Assembly: GCF_022533585.1 (NCBI RefSeq)
Contig: NZ_CP092827.1
Location: forward strand, 4,070,001 to 4,134,000
DNA from: Pseudomonas sp. LS.1a
Lineage (GTDB): Bacteria > Pseudomonadota > Gammaproteobacteria > Pseudomonadales > Pseudomonadaceae
Reading direction: 5' to 3'
DNA: 64,000 nucleotides
The notes under the pieces are model-generated. The model made no database searches and was not told where the DNA came from. It saw nothing but the letters and a program-made list of their open reading frames with translations. This document shows positions 42,389-51,382 of the stretch, piece after piece. The position numbers were made by a program, and so were the translations under genes. Each line of letters opens with the position of its first letter. Positions within the stretch are counted from its first letter, which is position 1.

Positions 42389-43165
42389 TCAGCGCGCCCT
42401 CGCCAGTTCACGAAGCCATTGCAGCGCTTCGCTGGCCAACGCCTGGTAGTGGGACAGCACATCGGCCAGGCCGACCCAGAAAATGAACATGCCCATGACC
42501 AGGGTCAGCGGGAAACCGATAGAGAAGATGTTCAACTGCGGTGCGGCGCGAGTCATCACACCGAAGGCAATGTTCACCACCAGCAGCGCGGCGATCACCG
42601 GCAGAATCAGCAGCAGGCCGGCGGCGAACACCCACCCCAGGCGCCCGGCCAGCTCCCAGAAGTGGTTGACCACCAGCGCGTTGCCCACCGGCAAGGTGGT
42701 GAAGCTTTCGGTCAGCACCTCGAACACCACCAGGTGGCCGTTCATCAGCAGGAACAACACGCTCACCAGCATGGTCATGAACTGGCTGATCACCGTGACG
42801 TTGACACCATTGGCTGGGTCGACCATCGAAGCGAAGGCCATGCCCATCTGCACCGCGACGATCTGCCCGGCTATCACGAAGACCTGGAACAGCAGCTGCA
42901 AGGCCAGGCCGAACAGCGCGCCGACAATGATCTGCTCGGCGCACAGCAGCAAACCACGCAGGCTCAGCGGGTCGAATTCCGGCAGGGGTGGCAGCGCCGG
43001 CACGATCACCACGGTAATCGCCACCGCCACGTACAGGCGCACCCGCGCCGGCAGCATGCGAGTGCCGAAGATCGGCATGGTCATCAGCACCGCGGTCACC
43101 CTGAACAAGGGCAGGATGAAGGTGGCGACCCAGGTGCCGATCTGCGTGTCGGTCAGCTCAAGCAT
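42389..43165 (-). CDS. fliR: Flagellar export protein FliR
   Basis: The 258-residue protein has about six membrane helices with FliR signatures (VATFILPLFRVTAVLMTMPI, RVRLYVAVAITVVIVPALPP, AVQMGMAFASMVDPANGVNV). It is part of the FliPQR export gate core. It follows fliQ by 7 bases. Confidence 0.95.
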   Translation of the reverse strand: MLELTDTQIGTWVATFILPLFRVTAVLMTMPIFGTRMLPARVRLYVAVAITVVIVPALPPLPEFDPLSLRGLLLCAEQIIVGALFGLALQLLFQVFVIAGQIVAVQMGMAFASMVDPANGVNVTVISQFMTMLVSVLFLLMNGHLVVFEVLTESFTTLPVGNALVVNHFWELAGRLGWVFAAGLLLILPVIAALLVVNIAFGVMTRAAPQLNIFSIGFPLTLVMGMFIFWVGLADVLSHYQALASEALQWLRELARAR

Positions 43166-43172
43166 CGCCGCG

Positions 43173-43442
43173 TCAACCGATCAGCTGCGGGATGTTGGTA
43201 TAGAGGCTGGTGATGTACTCCATGAACTTCTGCACCAGCCACGGCCCGGCGATGATCAGCGTGATCAGCATCACCAGCAGGCGCGGCAGGAAACTCAGGG
43301 TCTGTTCGTTGATCTGCGTGGCAGCCTGGAACATCGCCACCACCAGGCCCACCAGCAGGCTCGGCACCACCAGCACGGCGACCATCAGGGTGGTCAGCCA
43401 CAAGGCATCACGGAACAGGTCGACAGCAACTTCAGGTGTCAT
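43173..43442 (-). CDS. fliQ: Flagellar export protein FliQ
   Basis: The 89-residue protein has two membrane hairpin helices (ALWLTTLMVAVLVVPSLLVG, LPRLLVMLITLIIAGPWLVQ) around the conserved VAMFQAATQINEQTLSFLPR loop. It is one of the FliPQR gate subunits. It lies 21 bases downstream of fliP. Confidence 0.96.
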   Translation of the reverse strand: MTPEVAVDLFRDALWLTTLMVAVLVVPSLLVGLVVAMFQAATQINEQTLSFLPRLLVMLITLIIAGPWLVQKFMEYITSLYTNIPQLIG

Positions 43443-43463
43443 CGGCGGCTCTCCTTGACGGCG

Positions 43464-44231
43464 TCAGACGCCGCCGAAACTGCTGGCCAGGGTGCCCATG
43501 ATCAGCGCCCAGCCATCGACCAGCACGAACAGCATGATCTTGAACGGCAGCGAGATGATCAGCGGCGACAACATCATCATGCCCATGGCCATCAGCACAC
43601 TGGCCACCACCATGTCGATGATCAGGAACGGAATGAAGATCATGAAACCGATCTGGAACGCGGTCTTCAGCTCGGACGTGACAAACGCAGGCACCAGAAT
43701 CGTCAGCGGCACCTGGTCCGGGCCGGCGATATCGGTGCGCTTGGACAGGCGCATGAACAGGTCGAGGTCGCTTTGCCGGGTTTGCGCCAGCATGAAGTCC
43801 TTGAGCGGCCCCTGGGCCTTGTCGATGGCCTGCTGGGCGGTCATCTGCTCCTTCAGGTACGGCTGCAGCGCGTCCTGGTTCACCCGGTCGAATACCGGGG
43901 CCATGATGAACATGGTCAGGAACAACGCCATGCCGGTGAGCAACTGGTTCGACGGTGTCTGCTGCAAGCCTAGCGCCTGGCGCAGGATCGAGAACACGAT
44001 GATGATGCGGGTGAAGCTGGTCATCAGGATGACGAACGCCGGGATGAAACTGAGCGCCGTCATGATCAGCAGGATTTGCAGGCTGACCGAATATTCCTGC
44101 TGCCCGTCCGGGGTATTGGACAGGGTAATGGCCGGGATCGACAGCGGGTCGGCGGCCAGGGCCAGCGGCGCAACCAGCAGCAGCGCCACACCCAATAAAG
44201 AGCTCAACAACGTACGCAGCGCGCCGCTCAT
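43464..44231 (-). CDS. fliP: Flagellar export protein FliP
   Basis: The 255-residue protein has a cleavable signal ([22 protein letters not shown]), four membrane helices and the family stretches [20 protein letters not shown] and [20 protein letters not shown]. It is the main FliPQR gate subunit. ATG 44231 overlaps the fliO stop (TGATG); an adjacent in-frame GTG would add one residue. Confidence 0.96.
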   Translation of the reverse strand: MSGALRTLLSSLLGVALLLVAPLALAADPLSIPAITLSNTPDGQQEYSVSLQILLIMTALSFIPAFVILMTSFTRIIIVFSILRQALGLQQTPSNQLLTGMALFLTMFIMAPVFDRVNQDALQPYLKEQMTAQQAIDKAQGPLKDFMLAQTRQSDLDLFMRLSKRTDIAGPDQVPLTILVPAFVTSELKTAFQIGFMIFIPFLIIDMVVASVLMAMGMMMLSPLIISLPFKIMLFVLVDGWALIMGTLASSFGGV

Positions 44232-44665
44232 CACAACTTGTCCTTAGGGTCCTTGCCCATCAGCTCCATCAGCCGCTGGGCAAACTCCGGCGTCGCCTGG
44301 CGGGCGCTTTCCGGCACTTCCACGGGTTCGGCCAGCACATGCAGGGCCTCGATGCTGCCGGGGGTATGGCCGATCAGGATCTGCTCCTTGCCCACCTGCA
44401 CCAGCAGCAGGCGGTCACGCGGGCCGATGGCCCGGCTGCCGACGATCTCGATCACCTGCCCGCCCTTGACCGCCGTGCTCTGCAGACGCCGCAGCAACCA
44501 GGCCAGGAAAAAGATCAGGCCGACCACCAGCAGCAGGCCGAAGACCATCTGCGCCAGTTGCCCGCCGAGGCTGCCAGGCGCAGCTACCGGGGTCGCCGCC
44601 GGCGTAGCCGCGGCCAGGCAAGCCTGGCTGGCGAGCAGCGCGGCGAAGGCCGCGATGGCGCGCAT
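44231..44665 (-). CDS. fliO: Flagellar assembly protein FliO
   Basis: The 144-residue protein has a signal-like N-terminus, an Ala/Pro spacer and one membrane segment ([20 protein letters not shown]). A cytoplasmic beta-rich domain ([40 protein letters not shown]) follows. FliO assists FliP ring assembly. ATG 44665 has GAAGGG upstream; the GTG at 44677 abutting fliN is the alternative. Confidence 0.9.
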   Translation of the reverse strand: MRAIAAFAALLASQACLAAATPAATPVAAPGSLGGQLAQMVFGLLLVVGLIFFLAWLLRRLQSTAVKGGQVIEIVGSRAIGPRDRLLLVQVGKEQILIGHTPGSIEALHVLAEPVEVPESARQATPEFAQRLMELMGKDPKDKL

Positions 44666-44677
44666 CGTGCCCTTCAC

Positions 44678-45148
44678 TCAGCGCAGCTTCTTGATACGTT
44701 CGCTGGGGCTGATCACGTCGGTCAGGCGGATGCCGAACTTTTCGTTGACCACCACCACTTCGCCATGGGCGATCAGCGTGCCGTTGACCAGCACGTCAAG
44801 CGGCTCGCCGGCCAGGCGATCGAGCTCGATCACCGAGCCCTGGTTGAGCTGCAGCAAGTTGCGAATGTTGATTTCGGTACTGCCCACTTCCATGGAAATG
44901 CTCACCGGAATGTCCAGGATCACATCCAGGTTAGGGCCTTCCAGGCTGACGTTTTCGCTCGGCTTCGGCGAGCTGGCGAACTCCTCCATCGGCAGGCGAC
45001 CCGCGCCGCCGGTGCTGCTACCGGTGTCGCCACCCAGCAGTGCATCGATGTCAGCCTGGCCGGCTGCACCGGTTTCTTCCAGTGCCGCAGCCCACTCATC
45101 GGCCAGTGCCTGGTCCTCTGGGGAGGTGATCTCGTTTTCGTTAGCCAT
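44678..45148 (-). CDS. fliN: Motor switch protein FliN
   Basis: The 156-residue protein has a variable acidic N-terminal region and the C-terminal SpoA domain (about 75-156: LDVILDIPVSISMEVGSTEI, QLNQGSVIELDRLAGEPLDV, LIAHGEVVVVNEKFGIRLTD). It forms the C-ring base with FliM and FliG. ATG 45148 has GAGGAAA upstream; an in-frame ATG at 45166 lacks one. Confidence 0.95.
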   Translation of the reverse strand: MANENEITSPEDQALADEWAAALEETGAAGQADIDALLGGDTGSSTGGAGRLPMEEFASSPKPSENVSLEGPNLDVILDIPVSISMEVGSTEINIRNLLQLNQGSVIELDRLAGEPLDVLVNGTLIAHGEVVVVNEKFGIRLTDVISPSERIKKLR

Positions 45149-45195
45149 GGTTTCCTCGACAGGCATTCAATTCGTTATGAGCGACCGGCACGCCG

Positions 45196-46164
45196 TCAGC
45201 GGCGTTCGATCGGGTCGATGATCTGCAGCGCCAGGTTGCCCTTGTGCGAGCCCAGGCGCGCCTTGAACGACGGCACGCCGTTGGCGCGCAGCACCAGATG
45301 CTCGGGCAGCTCCACCGGGATCACGTCGCCAGGCTGCATGTGCAGGATGTCGCGCAGCTTCAACTGGCGCCGGGCGACCGTGGCAGACAGCGGCACGGCC
45401 ACGTCCAGCACGTCCTCGCGCAAGGCCTTGATCCAGCGCTCGTCCTGGTCGTCGAGGTCGGACTGGAAACCGGCATCGAGCATTTCCCGCACCGGCTCGA
45501 TCATCGAGTACGGCATGGTCACGTGCAGGTCGCCGCCACCGCCGTCCAGCTCGATGTGGAAGGTGGACACCACCACCGCCTCGCTGGGGCCGACAATGTT
45601 GGCCATGGCCGGGTTGACCTCGGAGTTCATGTACTCGAAGGTGACCGGCATGATGGCCTGCCAGGCTTCTTTGAGGTCGACGAAGCACTGGTCCAGCACC
45701 ATGCGCACCACCCGCAACTCGGTGGGCGTGAACTCACGGCCTTCGATCTTGGCGTGGCGGCCGTCGCCACCGAAGAAATTGTCCACCAGCTTGAACACCA
45801 GCTTGGCGTCGAGGATGAACAGCGAGGTGCCGCGCAGCGGCTTGATCTTGACCAGGTTGAGGCTGGTCGGCACGTACAGCGAGTGTACGTATTCGCCAAA
45901 CTTCATCACCTGCACGCCACCCACCGCCACGTCGGCGGAGCGGCGCAGCAGGTTGAACATGCTGATACGGGTGTAACGGGCGAAGCGCTCGTTGATCATT
46001 TCCAGGGTCGGCATGCGACCCCGCACGATACGGTCCTGACTGGTCAGGTCGTAGCTTTTGATGCTGCCAGGCTCGGATGCACTCTCGGTCTGCACCAGCC
46101 CGTCGTCAACGCCATGCAACAGGGCATCGATTTCATCCTGGGACAGCAGGTCCTGTACGGCCAT
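45196..46164 (-). CDS. fliM: Motor switch protein FliM
   Basis: The 322-residue protein has the N-terminal CheY-binding motif (DLLSQDEIDALLHG), a middle CheC-like domain (RFARYTRISMFNLLRRSADV) and a C-terminal SpoA domain (PLSATVARRQLKLRDILHMQ, GDVIPVELPEHLVLRANGVP). CheY-P binding to it reverses rotation. It is 47 bases from fliN and 9 from fliL. Confidence 0.96.
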   Translation of the reverse strand: MAVQDLLSQDEIDALLHGVDDGLVQTESASEPGSIKSYDLTSQDRIVRGRMPTLEMINERFARYTRISMFNLLRRSADVAVGGVQVMKFGEYVHSLYVPTSLNLVKIKPLRGTSLFILDAKLVFKLVDNFFGGDGRHAKIEGREFTPTELRVVRMVLDQCFVDLKEAWQAIMPVTFEYMNSEVNPAMANIVGPSEAVVVSTFHIELDGGGGDLHVTMPYSMIEPVREMLDAGFQSDLDDQDERWIKALREDVLDVAVPLSATVARRQLKLRDILHMQPGDVIPVELPEHLVLRANGVPSFKARLGSHKGNLALQIIDPIERR

Positions 46165-46173
46165 TGCGGACTC

Positions 46174-46671
46174 CTACTGCAATACGAAATTGGTGAACAG
46201 CAACTGGTCGACGACCGGCCTGCCGACTTCCTTCTGCGCCACTTCCTGGACCACCGCGGTGGCCTTCTGGCGCAGCATTTCCTGCCCCACCGGGCTACCG
46301 GCCAAGGTGTCGAAGCCTTGCCCGGAGAACATCATCACCAGGTTGTTGCGGATCACCGGCATGTGCACCTTGAGGGCATCCAGGTCGGCCTGGTTGCGCG
46401 CTTGCAGGGTGATGCTCACCTGCATGTAGCGCTGGCGACCGTTCTGGTTGAAGTTGACCACGAAGGCCGGGGCCAGCGCTTCGTAGATGGCCGCAGGCTT
46501 GACGTTGCTGGCTGCAGGTTCGGCGGCCGGGGCCGGCTCGCTCTTGTGCATGATGAACCAGGTAGCGCCCACCGAAAGGCCGATCGCCAGCAACAGGCCC
46601 ACTACGGCCAGCAGGATCAGCTTGAGTTTGCCTTTAGTGGCGGGGTCTTTGACTGCTTCGCTCTTCGCCAT
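46174..46671 (-). CDS. fliL: Flagellar basal-body protein FliL
   Basis: The 165-residue protein has one membrane helix (LKLILLAVVGLLLAIGLSVG, residues about 16-36) and a periplasmic stomatin-like domain ending LFTNFVLQ. FliL supports stator function and torque. A sigma-54 promoter candidate lies 51 bases upstream, so fliL probably heads the fliLMNOPQR-flhB transcript. Confidence 0.93.
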   Translation of the reverse strand: MAKSEAVKDPATKGKLKLILLAVVGLLLAIGLSVGATWFIMHKSEPAPAAEPAASNVKPAAIYEALAPAFVVNFNQNGRQRYMQVSITLQARNQADLDALKVHMPVIRNNLVMMFSGQGFDTLAGSPVGQEMLRQKATAVVQEVAQKEVGRPVVDQLLFTNFVLQ

Positions 46672-46721
46672 GCCAATAATCCGTCGTCCATCGGGGGTTC
46701 AAGGGAGGATGGCTTGGCTGA

Positions 46722-46736
46722 GCAAGTGTTATGCCA
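46722..46736 (-). promoter_or_regulatory. Candidate sigma-54 promoter of fliL
   Basis: The minus strand reads TGGCAT-AACAC-TTGC, one mismatch from TGGCAC-N5-TTGC, 51 bases from the fliL start codon. It would drive fliL and the genes behind it. Confidence 0.6.
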
Positions 46737-46757
46737 GATTTTGGCTTGGGGGATGTT

Positions 46758-46807
46758 GCGCCTGTGAGATCGAGCGCCGCCCGCGCGGCGCTCGATCTCA
46801 CAGGCGC
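46758..46807. repeat. 50-base perfect palindrome (GCGCCTGTGAGATCGAGCGC family)
   Basis: Arms GCGCCTGTGAGATCGAGCGC and complement close over a short GC-rich loop in the fliK-fliL gap. Related elements lie at 50662-50907 and 59727-59771. The family is different from the common REP. Confidence 0.9.
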
Positions 46808-46827
46808 CAAAAAAACCGAGCCCTACA

Positions 46828-48099
46828 TCAAGCGTAATAATCGACCGCACTGTCACCCACTACCACCTGCTGCGCCACAGGCCGGGCGCTATCGACCGTC
46901 TCGGTGTCCCCCTGCTCGGCCCGGCGCGCCGCCACCCCGGACAGGTTGCTGCCTTGCGCCTGCCCCTGCTGCTGTTGCTGCCCGCGCGACTGGTCGGCCA
47001 CGTTGACATCCGGCTGCGCCAGCCCTTGCTGGGCGAACAGCTCGCGCAGGCGGTGCACCTGGCTGTCGAGGGCGTCACGCACGCCGGCGTGGCCGCTGAT
47101 GAAGGTGACCTGGGTCGACTGGTCCGTCGCAACATTGACGCGAATGTCCAGGCGGCCCAGTTCCGCCGGCTCCAGCTGGATATCCGCCGACTTGAGGTTC
47201 TGGCTGGACAGGTACATGACCCGGTTGACCAGGCCCTCGGCCCAGGCGTTCTGGTTCATCGGCAGCGGCTGATGCAATGGGCTGGCATTGGCCGGCACGG
47301 CATTGGCGGTCTTGGCCGTGGCGGCCTGGGTCAGGTTGGCCAGGCGGTTGGCGAAATCGTCGACGCGCGTATCGCTGCCGGCGCTCTTGGTGTCCTTCAG
47401 GCCATCTTCGAGCAAGGCACCAAAGGCCCTGTCGCCAGGCTCACCTTTTTCACCCTCGGCAGGCTCGACCAGATTCGCCAAGGTATTGACGGCCACCTGC
47501 CCCTCCTCGCCTTGAGCCTGCGCAGGGTCCAGGGCATGCGCCGAGGTCGCCCCCTTGGCCTGGGCGCTGTGCTCCAGCGCCAGACGCAAGGTCGGCAGGT
47601 TGGCCAAAGGGTCGGCGTCAGGGTCGAAGGCTTCCTCGGCGGCCGGCTCCTCGGGCAGCGCGGCCGTGACCGACGTCTGCACCTGCGCCGTGGCGGCTTG
47701 AAGCACCGGTGCCACCGCCTCGGCCTGGGCCTGGATCAGTTGTGCGCCTGGCTGGGCGTCGGTGATCTGGCCGGCCACCAGGCTGGCATCGCGCAAGCCG
47801 GTATCGGCCTGGACCTGGTCATCGGCTGGCAATTGTTTGCCGTCATCGGCAACCGCGGGCTTGTCGGCAGGGTCTTTCTTGCCGCCCTGCGCCGCCTCGG
47901 GTTTGTCCTTGGGCCTGGCCTGAGCCACCTTATCGTCCTGCCCGGCGACTTTGTCGCGACCCTGCCTGGCCATCACCTGACCAAAGCCGTCACCCTTGTC
48001 GCCCGGCGCCTGCAGCGGTTTGTCGGCCTGTGCGTTGGCCGAACGCGAGGTCTTGGCAACAGTGTTGCCTTGCAGCAATGGGTTGGGTGCGACAGGCAT
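46828..48099 (-). CDS. fliK: Flagellar hook-length control protein FliK
   Basis: The 423-residue protein has a long Ala/Gln/Asp-rich N-terminal ruler part (to about 280) and a compact C-terminal domain (NQNAWAEGLVNRVMYLSSQN, DIQLEPAELGRLDIRVNVAT, SGHAGVRDALDSQVHRLREL) followed by a Gln-rich tail. It measures hook length and triggers the FlhB switch. A sigma-54 promoter candidate lies 49 bases upstream. Confidence 0.93.
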   Translation of the reverse strand: MPVAPNPLLQGNTVAKTSRSANAQADKPLQAPGDKGDGFGQVMARQGRDKVAGQDDKVAQARPKDKPEAAQGGKKDPADKPAVADDGKQLPADDQVQADTGLRDASLVAGQITDAQPGAQLIQAQAEAVAPVLQAATAQVQTSVTAALPEEPAAEEAFDPDADPLANLPTLRLALEHSAQAKGATSAHALDPAQAQGEEGQVAVNTLANLVEPAEGEKGEPGDRAFGALLEDGLKDTKSAGSDTRVDDFANRLANLTQAATAKTANAVPANASPLHQPLPMNQNAWAEGLVNRVMYLSSQNLKSADIQLEPAELGRLDIRVNVATDQSTQVTFISGHAGVRDALDSQVHRLRELFAQQGLAQPDVNVADQSRGQQQQQGQAQGSNLSGVAARRAEQGDTETVDSARPVAQQVVVGDSAVDYYA

Positions 48100-48147
48100 C
48101 GAGCGGTCTCCGCGCCAGAAACAAAAAAATCATCCAGCCACAGACAG

Positions 48148-48162
48148 GCAAGACTCGCGCCA
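48148..48162 (-). promoter_or_regulatory. Candidate sigma-54 promoter of fliK
   Basis: The minus strand reads TGGCGC-GAGTC-TTGC, one mismatch from consensus, 49 bases upstream of fliK. It lies between the hptB stop codon and fliK. Confidence 0.55.
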
Positions 48163-48171
48163 AGTCGTGTA

Positions 48172-48519
48172 TCAACCCGCCGAAATGCGTTGCTGCTCAC
48201 CTCGGTAGAAGCGCTGCACCTCAAGGAACTCCTGGTCGATACGGTTGATCAAGTCCTCGATGCCATACAGCGGGGGCCGCCGCGCGCGCTCCTCCAGCTG
48301 CTGGCACAGGCTGGCCAACGCAACTGCGCCCATGTTGCTGCTGCTGCCCTTGAAACTGTGGGCCGCGGAACCAAGCTCTTCGGCACTTTTGGCCGCGTGC
48401 AGCTGGCCCAGGCGCCTTTCGGAGTCGTCGAGAAAAGTCTGCACCAACTGCAGGTAGCCCTCTTCCATGACCTCACGCAGGTCACTGAGCACCTTGTGGT
48501 CAATATGCATGTCAGTCAC
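48172..48519 (-). CDS. hptB: Histidine phosphotransfer protein HptB
   Basis: The 115-residue protein is a single Hpt four-helix domain with the phospho-histidine in AAHSFKGSSSNMGAVALASL (near residue 53). GTG 48519 is chosen because AGGAG lies 7 bases before it; an ATG three codons inside is the alternative. In P. aeruginosa HptB receives phosphate from several hybrid kinases and passes it to HsbR, encoded 48 bases upstream here. Confidence 0.9.
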   Translation of the reverse strand: MTDMHIDHKVLSDLREVMEEGYLQLVQTFLDDSERRLGQLHAAKSAEELGSAAHSFKGSSSNMGAVALASLCQQLEERARRPPLYGIEDLINRIDQEFLEVQRFYRGEQQRISAG

Positions 48520-48567
48520 TTGTTCACTCCTTGATCAAGCCAGATTATGCCCGAGCCAGCCTGCGGC

Positions 48568-50271
48568 TCACCAGACGAACTCCACATGCGCGCAGCGCCC
48601 GCCCTCACTCCAGCGCGCGCTGCTGGTCAGCCGCCGCACCAGGTTCAGGCCACGCCCGCTCAGCCCCTGCTCCAGCGCGGGCCGCGACAGCACCCGCTGC
48701 ACATCGAACCCGGCACCACTGTCACGGACCTCGATCTTCAGACGCCCACCCTCGGCAAGCGGTTCAACCTTGAAATCGACGCGCACGTAACCGTCGGTCA
48801 GCAACCCCAGGCGCCGGGCGCGCTCCTGATAATAGTCGGCAAAGCCCTGCCCATCGCACTTGAGCTGCGAGTCCAGGCCCAACACACCATGCTCCAGGGC
48901 ATTGGAATACAATTCGCTGAGCACACTGTGCAGGTTGCCGGTACGCGCGCGCAGGCCGTGAATCTCTTGCAACAATTGCACCAGGTACGGCACCGGGTTG
49001 AAGCGTTTGAGGCTCTCGCCCCGCACCTCGAACCCCAGCGACCAGTCCAGCGGGCTGGAGCGGCCGCTATCAGAGTAGATCATTGGCGCCGGCACCCGCT
49101 CCTCGGCGCTGAACATCCGGATGTCGCACAGGCTGATGTCATCGCGCGGTCGCCCGCCAAAGCGCTCCAGGGCCTGCATCACTTCGTCGAACAGCCGTAC
49201 CGGGTCACGGTTGTCGGCCAGCACCCTGCGCAGGCGCTGCACGCCGAACAAGCGCTCCTGGTCGTCGGCAGTGTCGAGCACGCCGTCCGACAGCAGCAGC
49301 AGGCGCTCGCCGGGCGCCAACGGCAACACCTCGGTGCTGTCATCGAAACGCTCGGCATCCAGAATGCCCAGCGGCAGGTGTCGTGAACTCAGCGCCGACA
49401 GCACCTGGCCATCCACCGCCAGGCGATAGCCGTCAGGCATGCCACCGTTCCACACTTCCACCGAACCGCGCTGCATGCTGAGGTTGAGCAGCAGCGCACA
49501 ACAGAACATGTCCACCGGCAGGATGCGCTTGAGCTTGGCGTTCATCTCGCGCAGGACCTGCGCCATGCCGTAGCCCTTGGCGGTCATGCCGTAGAACACG
49601 TCGGCCAACGGCATGGCCCCTACCGCCGCCGGCAAGCCGTGGCCGGTGAAATCGCCGAGCAGCACGCGCATGTCGCCGGACGGGGTGAACGCGGCCAGCA
49701 TCAGGTCACCATTGAACAGCGCATAGGGCGATTGCAGGTAGCGGATGTTGGGCGCGGTCAGGCACCCGGAGTGGGCCACCTTGTCGAACACCGCCTTGGC
49801 CACTCGCTGCTCGTTGAGCAGGTGGTGGTGGTGCCGGGCAATCTGGTCGCGCTGCTCCAGCACGGTGGCCTGCAACCGGCGCAGGCGGTCCATGGCGCGG
49901 ATCTTGGCACCAAGGATCACCGCACTGTAAGGTTTGGCCATGAAGTCATCGCCACCGGCCTCCAGGCAGCGCACCAGGCCCTCCTCCTCATTCAGCGAGG
50001 TCAGGAAAATGATCGGCACCAGCGCCTCGCCGGCCAGGGCCTTGATCTGCCGCGCCGCCTCGAAACCATCCATCACCGGCATCAGCGCATCCAGCAGCAC
50101 CAGCTGCGGGCGCCGCTCGATGAACAGCGCCACCGCCTGCTCGCCGTTTTCCGCGGTGAATACCTGATGGCCCTGTCGGCGGACGATCTGCGCCAGCAGC
50201 ATGCGGTCGGCGGCACCGTCTTCGGCGACCAGCACGGTCAACGCCTGTTCGGCCGGCATGTCGGCGCTCAA
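48568..50271 (-). CDS. hsbR: HsbR: receiver, PP2C phosphatase and anti-sigma kinase fusion
   Basis: The 567-residue protein has a receiver domain (residues 10-130; phospho-Asp in LVLLDALMPVMDGFEAARQI), a SpoIIE/PP2C phosphatase (about 180-385; LGDFTGHGLPAAVG, GGMPDGYRL, LLLSDGVLDT) and an HATPase/anti-sigma kinase domain at the C-terminus (about 430-565; VLSELYSNALEHGVLGL, GLSGRGLNLVRRL). It phosphorylates or dephosphorylates HsbA depending on the phosphate received from HptB. It overlaps hsbA by 4 bases. Confidence 0.92.
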   Translation of the reverse strand: MSADMPAEQALTVLVAEDGAADRMLLAQIVRRQGHQVFTAENGEQAVALFIERRPQLVLLDALMPVMDGFEAARQIKALAGEALVPIIFLTSLNEEEGLVRCLEAGGDDFMAKPYSAVILGAKIRAMDRLRRLQATVLEQRDQIARHHHHLLNEQRVAKAVFDKVAHSGCLTAPNIRYLQSPYALFNGDLMLAAFTPSGDMRVLLGDFTGHGLPAAVGAMPLADVFYGMTAKGYGMAQVLREMNAKLKRILPVDMFCCALLLNLSMQRGSVEVWNGGMPDGYRLAVDGQVLSALSSRHLPLGILDAERFDDSTEVLPLAPGERLLLLSDGVLDTADDQERLFGVQRLRRVLADNRDPVRLFDEVMQALERFGGRPRDDISLCDIRMFSAEERVPAPMIYSDSGRSSPLDWSLGFEVRGESLKRFNPVPYLVQLLQEIHGLRARTGNLHSVLSELYSNALEHGVLGLDSQLKCDGQGFADYYQERARRLGLLTDGYVRVDFKVEPLAEGGRLKIEVRDSGAGFDVQRVLSRPALEQGLSGRGLNLVRRLTSSARWSEGGRCAHVEFVW

Positions 50272-50573
50272 CTGATATCGAAGAGTTTTTCGAAATTGGA
50301 GATGGCGAGGATCTTGCGCACATCGGAGCTGGCATGTACCACGCGCACATCCGACTCATCGCCGCCCGCGTGGTCGCGCAGCAACAGCAGCATGCCGAGT
50401 GCGGAACTGTCGAGGTAAGTGGTGTCCTTCAGGTCGACGACCACCGAATCGGGCCGGCTGGGCTGGCGTTCGTAGGCGTCACGGAATTCCTGATGCTTGC
50501 CGAAATCGAAACGCCCCTTGATCTTGATCGTCAGTTTTTTCCCGTCCTGCGAAAAATCAGTCTCGACTGCCAT
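50268..50573 (-). CDS. hsbA: Anti-anti-sigma factor HsbA (STAS domain)
   Basis: The 101-residue STAS protein has the phosphorylatable serine in TTYLDSSALGMLLLLRDHAG (near residue 56). In P. aeruginosa HsbA binds the anti-sigma factor FlgM when unphosphorylated and a diguanylate cyclase when phosphorylated, linking the relay to FliA activity and biofilm. Its place in this flagellar cluster supports the same job. The gene overlaps hsbR by 4 bases. Confidence 0.92.
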   Translation of the reverse strand: MAVETDFSQDGKKLTIKIKGRFDFGKHQEFRDAYERQPSRPDSVVVDLKDTTYLDSSALGMLLLLRDHAGGDESDVRVVHASSDVRKILAISNFEKLFDIS

Positions 50574-50661
50574 GCTAGCGATTCCTTCGATGATGGCGGA
50601 TGCAACTCCTTAAAGGTTTAGCAGGCGGTAATAGGGGTGGCAAGTATTCGTCATAGGCTTT

Positions 50662-50907
50662 GCAGCGCCTGCAAGGTCGAGCGCCGCCCGCGCGGCGCTT
50701 CGCGAGCAAGCTCGCTCCTACATCTGTTTCGGGCCAGTAACACCTGTACCGGCGCGCGCGACCGCCTTGTTTGTCCGGCACAATATCGAGGTGGCCACCA
50801 AAAGGACCGCGCGCCTCTGCCTCAGGAATAACTGGCCCGAAACAGATGTAGGAGCGAGCTTGCTCGCGATGCGCCGCGCGGGCGGCGCGCGATCTCACAG
50901 GCGCTGC
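50662..50907. repeat. 246-bp composite inverted repeat between hsbA and fliJ
   Basis: Arms of about 77 bases (50662-50738 and 50831-50907) are mostly complementary around a 92-base centre. They combine a GAGCGCCGCCCGCGCGGCGC palindrome with a GAGCAAGCTCGCTCCTACAT element. The gap 50574-50923 holds no gene. Related palindromes lie at 46758 and 59727. Confidence 0.88.
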
Positions 50908-50923
50908 AAGGCCCGTGACAAAC

Positions 50924-51376
50924 CTATAGGTGAGCTTGCCGCGGCAGGCGCTGCGACAGCTCGTCGAGCAGCCGCTGCTCGCGCTTGTCTTCGGCGCGCC
51001 GGGCTTCGTCCAGGTAGCGCTGCACCAGCTTGCGCAAGCCTTCGACCCGGGCGTAGGCCTGCTGCCAGGTGCCGCGTGCGTTGTCGAGGTTGTTCTGGTG
51101 CCAGACCAGGCTCTGGCGCTGCTGGGTCATGGCCGTTTCCAGCTGCCCGAGGAAGCGCTGGTAATTGACCAGCCAGCTGCCATTGACCCCCTGCCCGCCA
51201 CGGTTGATCCACTGCAGCTGGTAATCCTCACGAAACCGCTCGAGCTCGGCCAGCTTGGCCTGGGCTGTGGCCACCTGCTGCTGGAAATGCCCGAGGCGCT
51301 GGGCTGCCTTGCGCTCGGCCTCCTCGGCCATGTCCACCACCGGCGCCAGGCGCGCGGCGCGTCCGGGCAGCGCCAC
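50924..51376 (-). CDS. fliJ: Flagellar export chaperone FliJ
   Basis: The 150-residue protein is almost wholly coiled coil (AEEAERKAAQRLGHFQQQVA, ATAQAKLAELERFREDYQLQ, AEDKREQRLLDELSQRL), the FliJ pattern. It docks to the FliI hexamer and FlhA in the export machinery. Translation begins at GTG 51376, 6 bases after fliI ends. Confidence 0.9.
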   Translation of the reverse strand: MALPGRAARLAPVVDMAEEAERKAAQRLGHFQQQVATAQAKLAELERFREDYQLQWINRGGQGVNGSWLVNYQRFLGQLETAMTQQRQSLVWHQNNLDNARGTWQQAYARVEGLRKLVQRYLDEARRAEDKREQRLLDELSQRLPRQAHL

Positions 51377-51382
51377 GGCCTA

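Noticed and set aside
46758..46807. Rho-independent terminator for fliK
   Set aside because: The stem is strong, but the adjacent homopolymer run lies on the wrong side for the minus-strand transcript, so it was listed as a repeat.
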